A stretch of DNA of 64,000 nt from Changshengia sp963803165 (GTDB lineage: Bacteria > Chloroflexota > Dormibacteria > Aeolococcales > Aeolococcaceae). This document shows, piece after piece, positions 1 to 6,920 of this stretch. Made by a program: the position numbers and the translations under genes. Numbering within the stretch: the stretch's first letter is position 1; every line of letters starts with the position of its first letter. The stretch is from contig CAWDLK010000003.1 of NCBI GenBank assembly GCA_963803165.1, positions 124,001-188,000 of the forward strand. The letters run 5' to 3'. The notes under the pieces are model-generated. The model had not been told where the DNA came from. It saw only the letters and a program-made list of their open reading frames with translations, and did not search any database.

Positions 1-267
1 GTCGCTGGAGACGTAGGCGGTGAAGAGGATGACCGGGACGCGGCGGAGCGCCGGCTCGCCGCGGAGGGCCCGGATGAGCTCGAGGCCGTTGACCTGGGGC
101 ATGCGCAGGTCGGTGACCACCAGCGAGGGGGGGCAGGCCCGCGCCTGCTCGAGCGCCGCCGCGCCGTCCGGGGCGGTCTCGACCTCATAGCCGGCGCCGG
201 AGAGCGCCAGCCGCAGCAGCTCGCGGATGTCGGCCTCGTCCTCGGCCACCAGGATGCGATTCGTCAC
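1..267 (-). CDS. Response regulator receiver protein, partial (3' end outside window)
   Basis: The first 89 codons of a response regulator are visible; the rest lies beyond base 1. The N-terminus reads VTNRILVAEDEADIREL, with the acidic pocket (EDE), then a central LVVTDLRMP motif whose Asp is the expected phosphoacceptor, followed by PVILFTAY, the usual switch Thr region. The GTG start at 267 is preceded by a purine-rich GAGAGGGAGGGG ribosome site. The output domain is not visible, so a single-domain CheY-like protein, an OmpR/NarL regulator or a hybrid protein are all possible. It is followed on the same strand by nothing in this window; the VIT1/CCC1-like gene lies upstream in the same direction. 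Confidence 0.85.
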   Translation of the reverse strand, partial: MTNRILVAEDEADIRELLRLALSGAGYEVETAPDGAAALEQARACPPSLVVTDLRMPQVNGLELIRALRGEPALRRVPVILFTAYVSSD

Positions 268-279
268 GGCCCCTCCCTC

Positions 280-1047
280 TCAACCGGCCGGAGAGACGCC
301 CACCAGCCGGCCGACGCCGAAGGTCACCGCGGCGGCAACGGCCGTGATCAGGAGCTGGCGGACGGCGGCCCGAGCGATCGATCGCTCGGAGAAATAGCCG
401 ATCGCGCCTCCGATGGCGAGGGCGGCCACGGCACCGAGCACGACCGAGGCGATCACGGTCCCCCAGCCCTCGGCGACGAACCAGGGGATGAGGGGGATGA
501 GCGCGCCGACCGCGAAGCTGACGAACGAGGAGAGTGCCGCCTTGAGCGGCGAGCCGGTCCGGGCCGGGTCGACGCCCAGCTCCTCGCGGCTGTGCACCTC
601 CAGGGCCACCTCCGGATCGCGCATCAGGGCGTCGACGAACTGCTCCGCGGTCGCAGGGGGCACGCCCCGCCCGGTGTAGACGGCCACCAGCTCACGGCGC
701 TCGAAGTCGGGGTTGCGGCGCAGCTCCTCGCGCTCGACGGCCAGCTCGCGGCTGATCAGCTCCGCCTGGGCGGTCACCGAGATGTACTCGCCCGCGGCCA
801 TCGAGATGGCGCCGGCGACCAGGCCGGCGATCCCGGCGAGGCGGACCAGGCCGGAGGTCGGGCTCGCCCCGGCCACCCCCAGGATCAGCGAGACGTTGGT
901 CAGCAGGCCGTCGCTGACCCCGAAGACGGACGCCCGCGCCGCCCCGCCCTGGATGTTGCGGTGGTGCTCGGGACGCGCATCGATAGGCTCGTCGTGCCCC
1001 CGTCCGGGCTCCTGCTCGGCAGTGCTGGCCATGCCCGGGTCGCCCAC
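280..1047 (-). CDS. VIT1/CCC1-family membrane transporter (iron/manganese type)
   Basis: The protein has the family pattern: an ARASVFGVSDGLLTNVSL first helix with the conserved G-x-SDG-x-x-x-N core, a second helix ending MAAGEYISVTAQAEL (the MAxGEYxSxxxQ motif), a charged cytosolic region rich in Glu (metal-binding region in plant VIT1), then three hydrophobic helices at the C-terminus. Family members move Fe2+ or Mn2+ across membranes. The start is uncertain: GTG 1047 has GGGAG six bases upstream, while ATG 1032 has GGAGGT thirteen bases upstream. A TACAGT -10-like hexamer lies near 1070-1065. Substrate is inferred from the family only. Confidence 0.85.
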   Translation of the reverse strand: MGDPGMASTAEQEPGRGHDEPIDARPEHHRNIQGGAARASVFGVSDGLLTNVSLILGVAGASPTSGLVRLAGIAGLVAGAISMAAGEYISVTAQAELISRELAVEREELRRNPDFERRELVAVYTGRGVPPATAEQFVDALMRDPEVALEVHSREELGVDPARTGSPLKAALSSFVSFAVGALIPLIPWFVAEGWGTVIASVVLGAVAALAIGGAIGYFSERSIARAAVRQLLITAVAAAVTFGVGRLVGVSPAG

Positions 1048-1133
1048 CTCCGACTCCCACCGACGACAACCGGACTGTACACGCAAGCGGCGGGCTGACC
1101 CTCACCACCCCGGGGGTCCCAGACTCGGGCCAG

Positions 1134-1901
1134 ATGGACGCATCGGTCGGCTCCGGCCACGCCCTCGCCCTCGCCCTCACGGTCGTGGCCGCCGCCGCCC
1201 TGGTCCCCCTGGTGCGGCTGCGCCCGGGACGATGGGTCACCCCCGCCTCCTGGCTGCTCGCCCTCCTCCTCGTCGCCAACGAGGTCGGCTTCCAGCTGGT
1301 GCAGTGGCGCGGCTGGTCCAGCGACCCCTGGGTGGCTCACAGCTGGACGGTGGGCTTCAGCCTCCCCCTCTACGTCTGCGACGTGGCCGCCTTCGTGGCG
1401 GCCGCCGCCCTGGTCTCGCGGCACCGCCTGCTCGCCGAGCTCACCTGGTTCTGGGGGCTCGCGGGCACCGTTCAGGGGCTGCTCACCCCCGACCACCCCG
1501 TCCTCTTCCCCTCCTACGACTGGGTGGAGTTCTACATCGACCACGTCGGGGTCATCCTGGCCGCCCTCTGGCTGGTGATCGGGCTCCGCCTCCACCCGCG
1601 ACCGCGCGCGATCGTGAGGGTGATCACGATCACGGCCGTCTTCTTTGCCCTGGTCGGCCTCGTCGACGGGCTGACCGGCGGCGACTACGACTACCTGCAC
1701 ACGGAGAGGCCGCCCGGCCTGCTCGCCCTGCTGGGGCCCTGGCCCTGGTACATCCTCGGTGCCACCGGGGTGGCGCTGCTCTCCATCCTCGTCCTCGACC
1801 TCCCCTTCTGGCCGGAGCGGCGGCGGGCCCGGCGGCGCGCGCTCAGCCCGGGCGGCACGATGGCGGGCGCCGTCCCGGCTGGGCCCGCATCCCCACGGTG
1901 A
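1134..1901 (+). CDS. YwaF/TIGR02206-like integral membrane protein
   Basis: A 255-residue protein with about six hydrophobic segments. Between the first two segments it has VANEVGFQLVQW, and later PLYVCDVAAFVAAAALV, WFWGLAGTVQGLLTPD and YIDHVGVILAALWL, which together match the conserved pattern of the YwaF (TIGR02206) family: an acidic residue in a helix, a WGL.GT.QALLTPD motif and a His in YI.HG. The biochemical role of this family is not established. No clear ribosome site precedes the ATG. The C-terminus is Arg-rich and probably cytoplasmic. Confidence 0.75.
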   Translation: MDASVGSGHALALALTVVAAAALVPLVRLRPGRWVTPASWLLALLLVANEVGFQLVQWRGWSSDPWVAHSWTVGFSLPLYVCDVAAFVAAAALVSRHRLLAELTWFWGLAGTVQGLLTPDHPVLFPSYDWVEFYIDHVGVILAALWLVIGLRLHPRPRAIVRVITITAVFFALVGLVDGLTGGDYDYLHTERPPGLLALLGPWPWYILGATGVALLSILVLDLPFWPERRRARRRALSPGGTMAGAVPAGPASPR

Positions 1902-1921
1902 CGTGGCACGATCGCAGCGCC

Positions 1922-2266
1922 ATGGACGCGACCCCGCCGCCGCGCCGGCCCTCCGGCCGCGACCTGCTGGCCGGCACCCCCGAGGCGCTCGAGCACTGGC
2001 GCGCCCTCGCTCCCACGGCCTTCCCCGACGGGATCCCCACAGCCGAGCTGACGGCCCGGGTCGCCGCCGCCATCTGGCACCACCTGCGCACCCATCCGGG
2101 CTCGGAGCCGGTGGTCGGGGACCCCGAGGACGCCGACGCCCGGATCAGCGCGGCGTTCCAGCGCGAGGGGCTGGCCGCCGCCTTCGCCGAGGCAGCCTCC
2201 GTCCACCCCGCCGGGGCCTCGGCCCGGCTCCGGGTCGCCCCCCTCCGCAGGCAGCTCCTCCCCTGA
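1922..2266 (+). CDS. Hypothetical protein, 114 aa
   Basis: A short soluble-looking protein with a Pro/Arg-rich N-terminus (residues 4-12), a Trp-Arg region and a central helix AARVAAAIWHHLRTHPG. It contains no motif I can assign. It starts 20 bases after the YwaF-like gene and ends 10 bases before the convergent isocitrate dehydrogenase gene, so the spacing fits a real gene. No strong ribosome site is visible; an in-frame GTG at 1898 is an alternative start that would overlap the upstream gene. Support is limited to reading-frame continuity and position. Confidence 0.45.
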   Translation: MDATPPPRRPSGRDLLAGTPEALEHWRALAPTAFPDGIPTAELTARVAAAIWHHLRTHPGSEPVVGDPEDADARISAAFQREGLAAAFAEAASVHPAGASARLRVAPLRRQLLP

Positions 2267-2276
2267 GCCGCCTCGC

Positions 2277-3377
2277 CTACACCGCGGCCCGGTCCCGCTC
2301 CATCGCGGCGATCACCGCGTCGGCGACCTGGGAGGTGCCCACCGCGGTGGGGTCGTCGCGATGCGGCTTCATGTCATAGGTGACCGATTCTCCGGCGGCG
2401 ATGACCGCCGCCAGGCCGCGCTCCAGCCGGCCCGCGGCCTCGGTCTCGCCGAGGTGGCGGAGCATGAGCACGCCGCTGAACATCATGGCCATGGGATTGG
2501 CGACGTTCTTGCCCGCGTAGCGGGGCGCGGAGCCATGGGTGGCCTCGAAGACCGCGATCTGGTCGCCCATGTTGGCCCCGGGGGCGAGGCCCAGCCCGCC
2601 GACCAGGCCGGCGCAGAGGTCGCTCAGGATGTCGCCGTACAGGTTGGGCATCACCATCACGTCGTACAGCTCCGGCTTCTGGACCAGCTGCATGCACATG
2701 TTGTCGACAATCCGGTCCTCGAACTCCAGGTCGGGGAACTCCTCCGCCACCTCCTGGGCGGTGTGGAGCCAGAGACCGTCCGTGTACTTCATGATGTTGG
2801 CCTTGTGGACGGCCGTGACCTTGTGCCGACCGTTGGCCCGGGCCCAGGTGAAGGCGAAGCGGAAGACGCGGCGGGTGCCGAAGACCGAGATGGGCTTGAT
2901 GCTGATGCCGGAGTCGGGCCGGATGGCGCGGCCACCCAGCCTCTCGATGGACTGGATCAGCTCCAGGGTCTCGGGCTCCCCCTCCTGGAACTCGATCCCC
3001 GCGTAGAGATCCTCGGTGTTCTCGCGGACGATCACCAGGTCGATGTCCTGGTAGCGGCTGCGCACCCCCGGGTACGACTTGCACGGCCGGACCAGGGCGT
3101 AGAGGTCCAGATCCCGGCGCAGCGAGACGTTGACGCTCCGGATCCCCTTCCCCACCGGCGTGGTGATGGGCCCCTTGATGGCCACCCGGTTCTTGCGGAT
3201 GGAGTCCAGGACGTGCGGCGGCATGGGGTCGCCGTACTTCTCCATGACGTCGAGGCCCGCGTCGTGGACCTCCCATTCGATCTCCGCGCCGGCGGCGTCG
3301 ATGACCCGGCGGGCCGCCGCGCTGACCTCGTAGCCGATCCCGTCGCCGGGGATGAGGGTGACCGTGTGCCGCGCCAT
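2277..3377 (-). CDS. icd: Isocitrate dehydrogenase, NAD-type (isocitrate/isopropylmalate dehydrogenase family)
   Basis: This 366-residue protein belongs to the beta-decarboxylating dehydrogenases. It begins with LIPGDGIGYEV, has the substrate-binding SVNVSLRRDLDLYALVRP region with Ser and Arg residues, the NTEDLYAGIEF motif that distinguishes isocitrate dehydrogenases from isopropylmalate enzymes, the catalytic VTAVHKANIMKYTDGLW lysine region and the metal-binding NLYGDILSDL Asp pair, then FEATHGSAPRYAGK. The length matches NAD-dependent single-chain or IDH3-like enzymes rather than the 420-residue E. coli form. GAGGAGGAG precedes the ATG by about five bases. It oxidises isocitrate to 2-oxoglutarate in the TCA cycle. 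Homoisocitrate dehydrogenase is a less likely alternative. Confidence 0.88.
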   Translation of the reverse strand: MARHTVTLIPGDGIGYEVSAAARRVIDAAGAEIEWEVHDAGLDVMEKYGDPMPPHVLDSIRKNRVAIKGPITTPVGKGIRSVNVSLRRDLDLYALVRPCKSYPGVRSRYQDIDLVIVRENTEDLYAGIEFQEGEPETLELIQSIERLGGRAIRPDSGISIKPISVFGTRRVFRFAFTWARANGRHKVTAVHKANIMKYTDGLWLHTAQEVAEEFPDLEFEDRIVDNMCMQLVQKPELYDVMVMPNLYGDILSDLCAGLVGGLGLAPGANMGDQIAVFEATHGSAPRYAGKNVANPMAMMFSGVLMLRHLGETEAAGRLERGLAAVIAAGESVTYDMKPHRDDPTAVGTSQVADAVIAAMERDRAAV

Positions 3378-3436
3378 GCTCTCCTCCTCAAATGTGCCGC
3401 CGAGTGTCGCACGTCGCCGCCGGCGGGCGGGTCCCG

Positions 3437-4264
3437 ATGACCGTGGGGCTCGCGGCCTGGTACGCGGCGGAGGGCCGCCACCAGCTGCCCTGGCGGCGGA
3501 GCCGCGATCCGTGGGCGGTGCTGGTCAGCGAGGTCATGCTCCAGCAGACCCCGGTGGCGCGGGTGCTGCCCCGCTGGCAGAGGTTTATGGCCCGCTGGCC
3601 CACGGCCGCGAGCTGCGCCGCGGCCCCTCTCGACGAGGTGCTCCGCGAATGGGACGGCCTCGGCTACCCGCGCCGGGCGGCCAACCTCCGGCGCTGCGCG
3701 GGGGTGGTGGCGAGCACCGGCTGGCCCCCGGACGAGGCGGGGCTCCGGGCCCTCCCCGGGGTGGGGGCGTACACCGCCCGTGCCCTGCTCTGCCTCGCCT
3801 TCGACCACCCCGGCGCGCCCGCCCGCGACGTCAACCTCGGCCGGGTCGCGGCCCGCTGCTTCCTCGGGGAGGAGACCGCCCCCGGCTCCCGCCTCGACGC
3901 CGCCCTCACCGCGCACCGTCCCCCGGAGATGGGCTGGCGGGACTACACGCTGGCCCTCTTCGACGTCGGCGCGCTGGTCTGCCGGAGGCGGGCCGCCGCC
4001 TGTGACCGCTGCCCGCTGGCGGCGGGGTGCGCGTCCCGCGAGCGGCTGGCCGGTGGGGTGCCGCCCGCCCGGCGCCGGCAGGCCCCCTACCCGGGCAGCA
4101 TGCGCGAGCTCCGGGGCGCGGTCCTCCGGGCCATGCTGGCCGACCCGGGACGGAGCATCGCCGAGCTGGAGCGGGCCGTCGCCCAGGTTCCCGCCGCCGC
4201 CCGCCCGGGTGCGGTGGCCGAAGCACTCGCCGGACTCCGCCGGGACGGGGTCCTGCAGCCCTGA
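3437..4264 (+). CDS. mutY: A/G-specific adenine glycosylase, short form
   Basis: The HhH-GPD fold is clear: LPWRRSRDPWAVLVSEVMLQQT contains the catalytic Glu in the position of E. coli E37, ALPGVGAYTARAL is the helix-hairpin-helix, and PARDVNLGRV supplies the catalytic Asp. A 4Fe-4S site follows with spacing C-x6-C-x2-C-x5-C (VCRRRAAACDRCPLAAGC). The enzyme removes adenine mispaired with 8-oxoguanine. After the cluster only about 75 residues remain, so the NUDIX-like 8-oxoG recognition domain is absent or replaced by a short helical tail. The usual GLGYYARA is GLGYPRRA here. ATG 3437 is chosen because homology starts there; no good ribosome site is seen. Confidence 0.85.
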   Translation: MTVGLAAWYAAEGRHQLPWRRSRDPWAVLVSEVMLQQTPVARVLPRWQRFMARWPTAASCAAAPLDEVLREWDGLGYPRRAANLRRCAGVVASTGWPPDEAGLRALPGVGAYTARALLCLAFDHPGAPARDVNLGRVAARCFLGEETAPGSRLDAALTAHRPPEMGWRDYTLALFDVGALVCRRRAAACDRCPLAAGCASRERLAGGVPPARRRQAPYPGSMRELRGAVLRAMLADPGRSIAELERAVAQVPAAARPGAVAEALAGLRRDGVLQP

Positions 4265-4273
4265 CGCGCCAGA

Positions 4274-5287
4274 ATGGCCGGGATGCCCACCATCTCCCCC
4301 TACCTCAACTCCGTCCGGGACGAGCTGATGGGGCGAGCCAGCTTCAGCTTCGCGCCCGACCGCGACCTCCCACCCGCACCGGCCCGCCGCGCCGAGGCCG
4401 GCTCGGGGCCGCGCGTCCTCTTCGTCGGCTTCCCGTCCGACTACTCGCTCGCCTTCCTGCTCGGGCTGCTCCGGCTGGAGGTCCGGGTGTGCGGGATCGT
4501 CACCTCGCCAGGCGCCCACCCGGCCATCCTCGGTGACAACGCCCTGAGCCGGATCGCCGACCACCTCGGGGTGCCCCTGCTCCGCACCTGGCGCATCAAC
4601 GACGACCACAGCCGCCTCGACATCGCGGCGCTCCAGCCCGAGGCGGCGGTCATGGCCAGCTTCAATCAGATCGTCAACGCCCCCACCCTGCGCATCCCCC
4701 ACCACGGCTTCATCAACATCCACCCCTCGCTGCTGCCGCAGTACCGGGGCCCGGAGCCGGTGTACTGGGTGGTCGCCGACGGCGCGGAGCGGACCGGGAT
4801 CAGCCTCCACCGCGCGGTGCCCAAGGTGGACGCGGGGCCGATCCTGGCCCAGGCCGAGGTGGCGGTCGCACCCCACGACACGTCGGGGACGCTGACCCGC
4901 CGGCTGGTCGGCGCCGGGCTGCCGCTCTTGGACCGGGCGCTGACCGCACAGCTGGAGGACGCGCCGGGGGTCCAGCCCGATCTCCACGCCGGCAGCTACC
5001 GCCCCTCGGTCGGCCACCGCCGCCTGGACGAGGCCGCCAGCGTGGTGGACGCGGAGCGGATGGTGCGCGCCGGGGTCCCCAACATGCCGGCTTGGACGCG
5101 CCTCGGCGGCCGGGTGAGCTACGTGCTGGCGGCCCAGGTCCGCGACCACGCGACCCCCGGACCGGACCGGGCGCCCCGAATCGCCTTCCCCGACGGCGAC
5201 CTCGCCCTGCTCTCGGTCTCGCCGAACTGCCACTGCCACCACGACGTCGAGGACTGCCCCCACCGCGAGGACGACCGGACGAAGTGA
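4274..5287 (+). CDS. Formyltransferase-family protein with Cys/His-rich tail
   Basis: The protein has a formyltransferase core: residues 147-159 read INIHPSLLPQYRG, giving the catalytic Asn148 and His150, and KVDAGPIL supplies Asp186. This places it with methionyl-tRNA formyltransferase, GART and sugar N-formyltransferases, which transfer a formyl group from 10-formyl-THF. A 45-residue N-terminal extension precedes the Rossmann-like strand RVLFVGFP. It differs from Fmt in the HPSLLP...EPVYW loop and in ending with a cluster of Cys319, His320, Cys321, His322, His323, Cys328 and His330, which looks like a metal site. Sugar or tRNA substrate cannot be told. ATG 4283 is a possible alternative start. 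Confidence 0.75.
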   Translation: MAGMPTISPYLNSVRDELMGRASFSFAPDRDLPPAPARRAEAGSGPRVLFVGFPSDYSLAFLLGLLRLEVRVCGIVTSPGAHPAILGDNALSRIADHLGVPLLRTWRINDDHSRLDIAALQPEAAVMASFNQIVNAPTLRIPHHGFINIHPSLLPQYRGPEPVYWVVADGAERTGISLHRAVPKVDAGPILAQAEVAVAPHDTSGTLTRRLVGAGLPLLDRALTAQLEDAPGVQPDLHAGSYRPSVGHRRLDEAASVVDAERMVRAGVPNMPAWTRLGGRVSYVLAAQVRDHATPGPDRAPRIAFPDGDLALLSVSPNCHCHHDVEDCPHREDDRTK

Positions 5288-5324
5288 TCGCCCCGTCCGC
5301 GCCAGCGCCGTGTCACCATGGCGC

Positions 5325-5738
5325 GTGGTGAACAGCGAAGCGCTCTCCCGCCTCCCCTGGGCGGTGACCCGCCCGGAGTTCCTGGCCACCGCCCGCGACA
5401 CCGGCAGCGACGGAGCCTGCGTCGTCTTCGTCATCTCCGACGAGATCCCGACCAGCGCGCGGGCCGGCTACGCCCAGCTGATCATCGCCTATGCCCGCGC
5501 CAACGAGCCGGTGACCATCGACCGCGACGGCACCTCGACCCTGCTGATCACCGAGGGAGGCGTCGACGCGGGCGCGGTGGTCGCCGACCGGGTCTTCGGG
5601 CTGATGCGGCGGATCTCCCTGGAGAAGACCATCCGGGCCGGGGTCGCGGCCCTGGGCAGCGACCCCAGCACGGCCATCACCACCGCCCGCCGCCGGGCGG
5701 AGCGGGCGGCCCCGGCGTCGTCGGTGCGAGAGGGCTGA
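5325..5738 (+). CDS. Small degenerate GGDEF-like domain protein
   Basis: About 137 residues. The second half shows the diguanylate-cyclase fold pattern: a strand STLLITEGGVDAGAVVADRVFGLMRRI where GGDEF and its following helix would be, then TIRAGVAALGSDPSTAITTARRRAERA, which matches the strand and last helix (S-x-GVA-x-G ... A...A-D-x-A-xx-AK). The signature GG(D/E)EF itself is replaced by TEGGVD, and the protein lacks an N-terminal sensory domain, so cyclase activity is unlikely. Starts at GTG 5310, 5325 and 5328 are all possible; none has a good ribosome site. It precedes tRNA-Phe by about 100 bases. Confidence 0.55.
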   Translation: MVNSEALSRLPWAVTRPEFLATARDTGSDGACVVFVISDEIPTSARAGYAQLIIAYARANEPVTIDRDGTSTLLITEGGVDAGAVVADRVFGLMRRISLEKTIRAGVAALGSDPSTAITTARRRAERAAPASSVREG

Positions 5739-5844
5739 TCCAGCGGGGTCGGAGCCTCGGCTGGCGGGAGGAACCGGGTATCCTCGCCCCTTGCACCGGA
5801 GGCGCCAGCGGGCCGCGGGCCCGGGAGCGCCGGCGGGGCAGCGT

Positions 5845-5920
<76 letters not shown>

Positions 5921-5963
5921 TATCCGCCCACGCGCGGCGATGATCCTGAGATCTCGGATGCAG

Positions 5964-6389
5964 CTACGCAGGGAAGACGCTGTAGCCAGCGGCGGACGCG
6001 GCGCGACGGAGGTCGTCATCCCAGCAGGCCACATGGTCCACTCGCCGTGGCGTTCCCAGGCGCTGCAAGGCGGCGAGATGAACCGCGTCGTAGCCCCGTA
6101 GGCCGTGGCTCTCCGCGAGCCCTCCGGCGCGCTTCGCCACCGCCATATCGACGAGGATCGGTGAGGTGGCAGCCCATACCCGCTCCAGTCGCCGCTTGGC
6201 GTTGGTGAAGGCGGCATCGGGAAGCCGTCCGGCTCGCTGTGCCGCGGCGATCGCGGCCCGGAGCTCGACATAGCCGATGTGGGCGCAGGCGAGCACCTCG
6301 AGGTCGGTTTTGAGCGTCGCCATCTCGGCCGACCCCTCCTCCGCGATGATCAGCTTGACCAGCGCGCTGGTGTCGGCGTAGACGATCAG
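5964..6389 (-). CDS. vapC: PIN-domain toxin (VapC type), probable CTG start
   Basis: A 141-residue PIN-domain ribonuclease. The N-terminus, starting from CTG, reads xIVYADTSALVKLI with the first active-site Asp6; a central Glu is in GYVELRAAI; GYDAVHLAAL and CWDDDLRRAA give the third and fourth acidic positions. No ATG, GTG or TTG exists between the upstream in-frame stop and this conserved N-terminus. The CTG at 6389 overlaps the antitoxin stop as CTGA and has GGAG eight bases upstream, so translation coupling to the antitoxin from CTG is the best explanation. An ATG at 6323 would delete the first catalytic Asp. Family members cleave RNA when freed from the antitoxin. Confidence 0.82.
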   Translation of the reverse strand: MIVYADTSALVKLIIAEEGSAEMATLKTDLEVLACAHIGYVELRAAIAAAQRAGRLPDAAFTNAKRRLERVWAATSPILVDMAVAKRAGGLAESHGLRGYDAVHLAALQRLGTPRRVDHVACWDDDLRRAASAAGYSVFPA

Positions 6390-6658
6390 CGGCGTTGCTC
6401 CAGGACGAAGTCGACCGCGGTCTTAGTCCCTCGGGTCATGGCCACCGGCTCGTCGCCATCCAGCAGTGGCGCTCGGTACTCGATGCCGCCGCTCTCCACC
6501 AGGGCCGCGATGGGCGCCGGGACACCGCCGGGCTGGTACGCGACGATCCGGGCCACGGGTCGACCCCGGTCGGTCACCACCACGTCCTCTCCCCTCCTCG
6601 CGCGCTTGATCGCCCGGCTCAGCTCGCCGCCCTTCAAGGCCCGCACTCCCAGTTCCAT
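6386..6658 (-). CDS. Phd/YefM-type antitoxin
   Basis: Ninety residues. The N-terminal half, with LKGGELSRAIKRARRGEDVVVTDRGRPVARIV, is the prevent-host-death fold: a short strand, helix and the conserved V-x-V-x-x-x-GRPVA-x-I turn. This half usually dimerises and binds the operator; the C-terminal half is expected to wrap the PIN toxin. It ends with a stop overlapped by the toxin CTG, so the pair is co-translated. GAGG lies five bases before the ATG. Upstream sits a 9-bp inverted repeat with a -10-like hexamer inside, as expected for self-repression. Confidence 0.85.
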   Translation of the reverse strand: MELGVRALKGGELSRAIKRARRGEDVVVTDRGRPVARIVAYQPGGVPAPIAALVESGGIEYRAPLLDGDEPVAMTRGTKTAVDFVLEQRR

Positions 6659-6659
6659 T

Positions 6660-6689
6660 GTGGCCTCATTCTATCTCTATTGAGGCCAC
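6660..6689 (-). promoter_or_regulatory. Palindromic operator of the toxin-antitoxin pair
   Basis: A perfect 9-bp inverted repeat, GTGGCCTCA and TGAGGCCAC, is separated by 12 bases. On the gene strand the spacer holds TAGAAT, a likely -10 element, and the promoter-proximal arm contains the GAGG ribosome site. Binding of antitoxin here would cover both promoter and translation start. Operator function is inferred from position. Confidence 0.6.
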
Positions 6690-6920
6690 TGGAGGAAGCC
6701 CGGCACCGTTTGGCAGCACCGACCAACCGGGCGAGGTCACGGAGCCCACCAGCGCAACGTCACCGCGCTGCTCGACCGGCGCTGATGGACCCCCGGGGAC
6801 CCAACGGGCCCGGTGGGTGGGGCTGGCCCCACATCCGGCGGTCGGGAGAGCCGGGTGGCCGTCCGCCGCACGTGGCCGTAGGCTTCGTCCAACGCTTGCC
6901 CGATCGACTGGAGGCGCCCC

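Noticed and set aside
3032..5434. Very long open frame (about 800 codons) on the minus strand
   Set aside because: It lies antisense to mutY and the formyltransferase gene, is dominated by Arg, Gly, Ala, Pro and has no domain; it reflects GC-rich codon bias.
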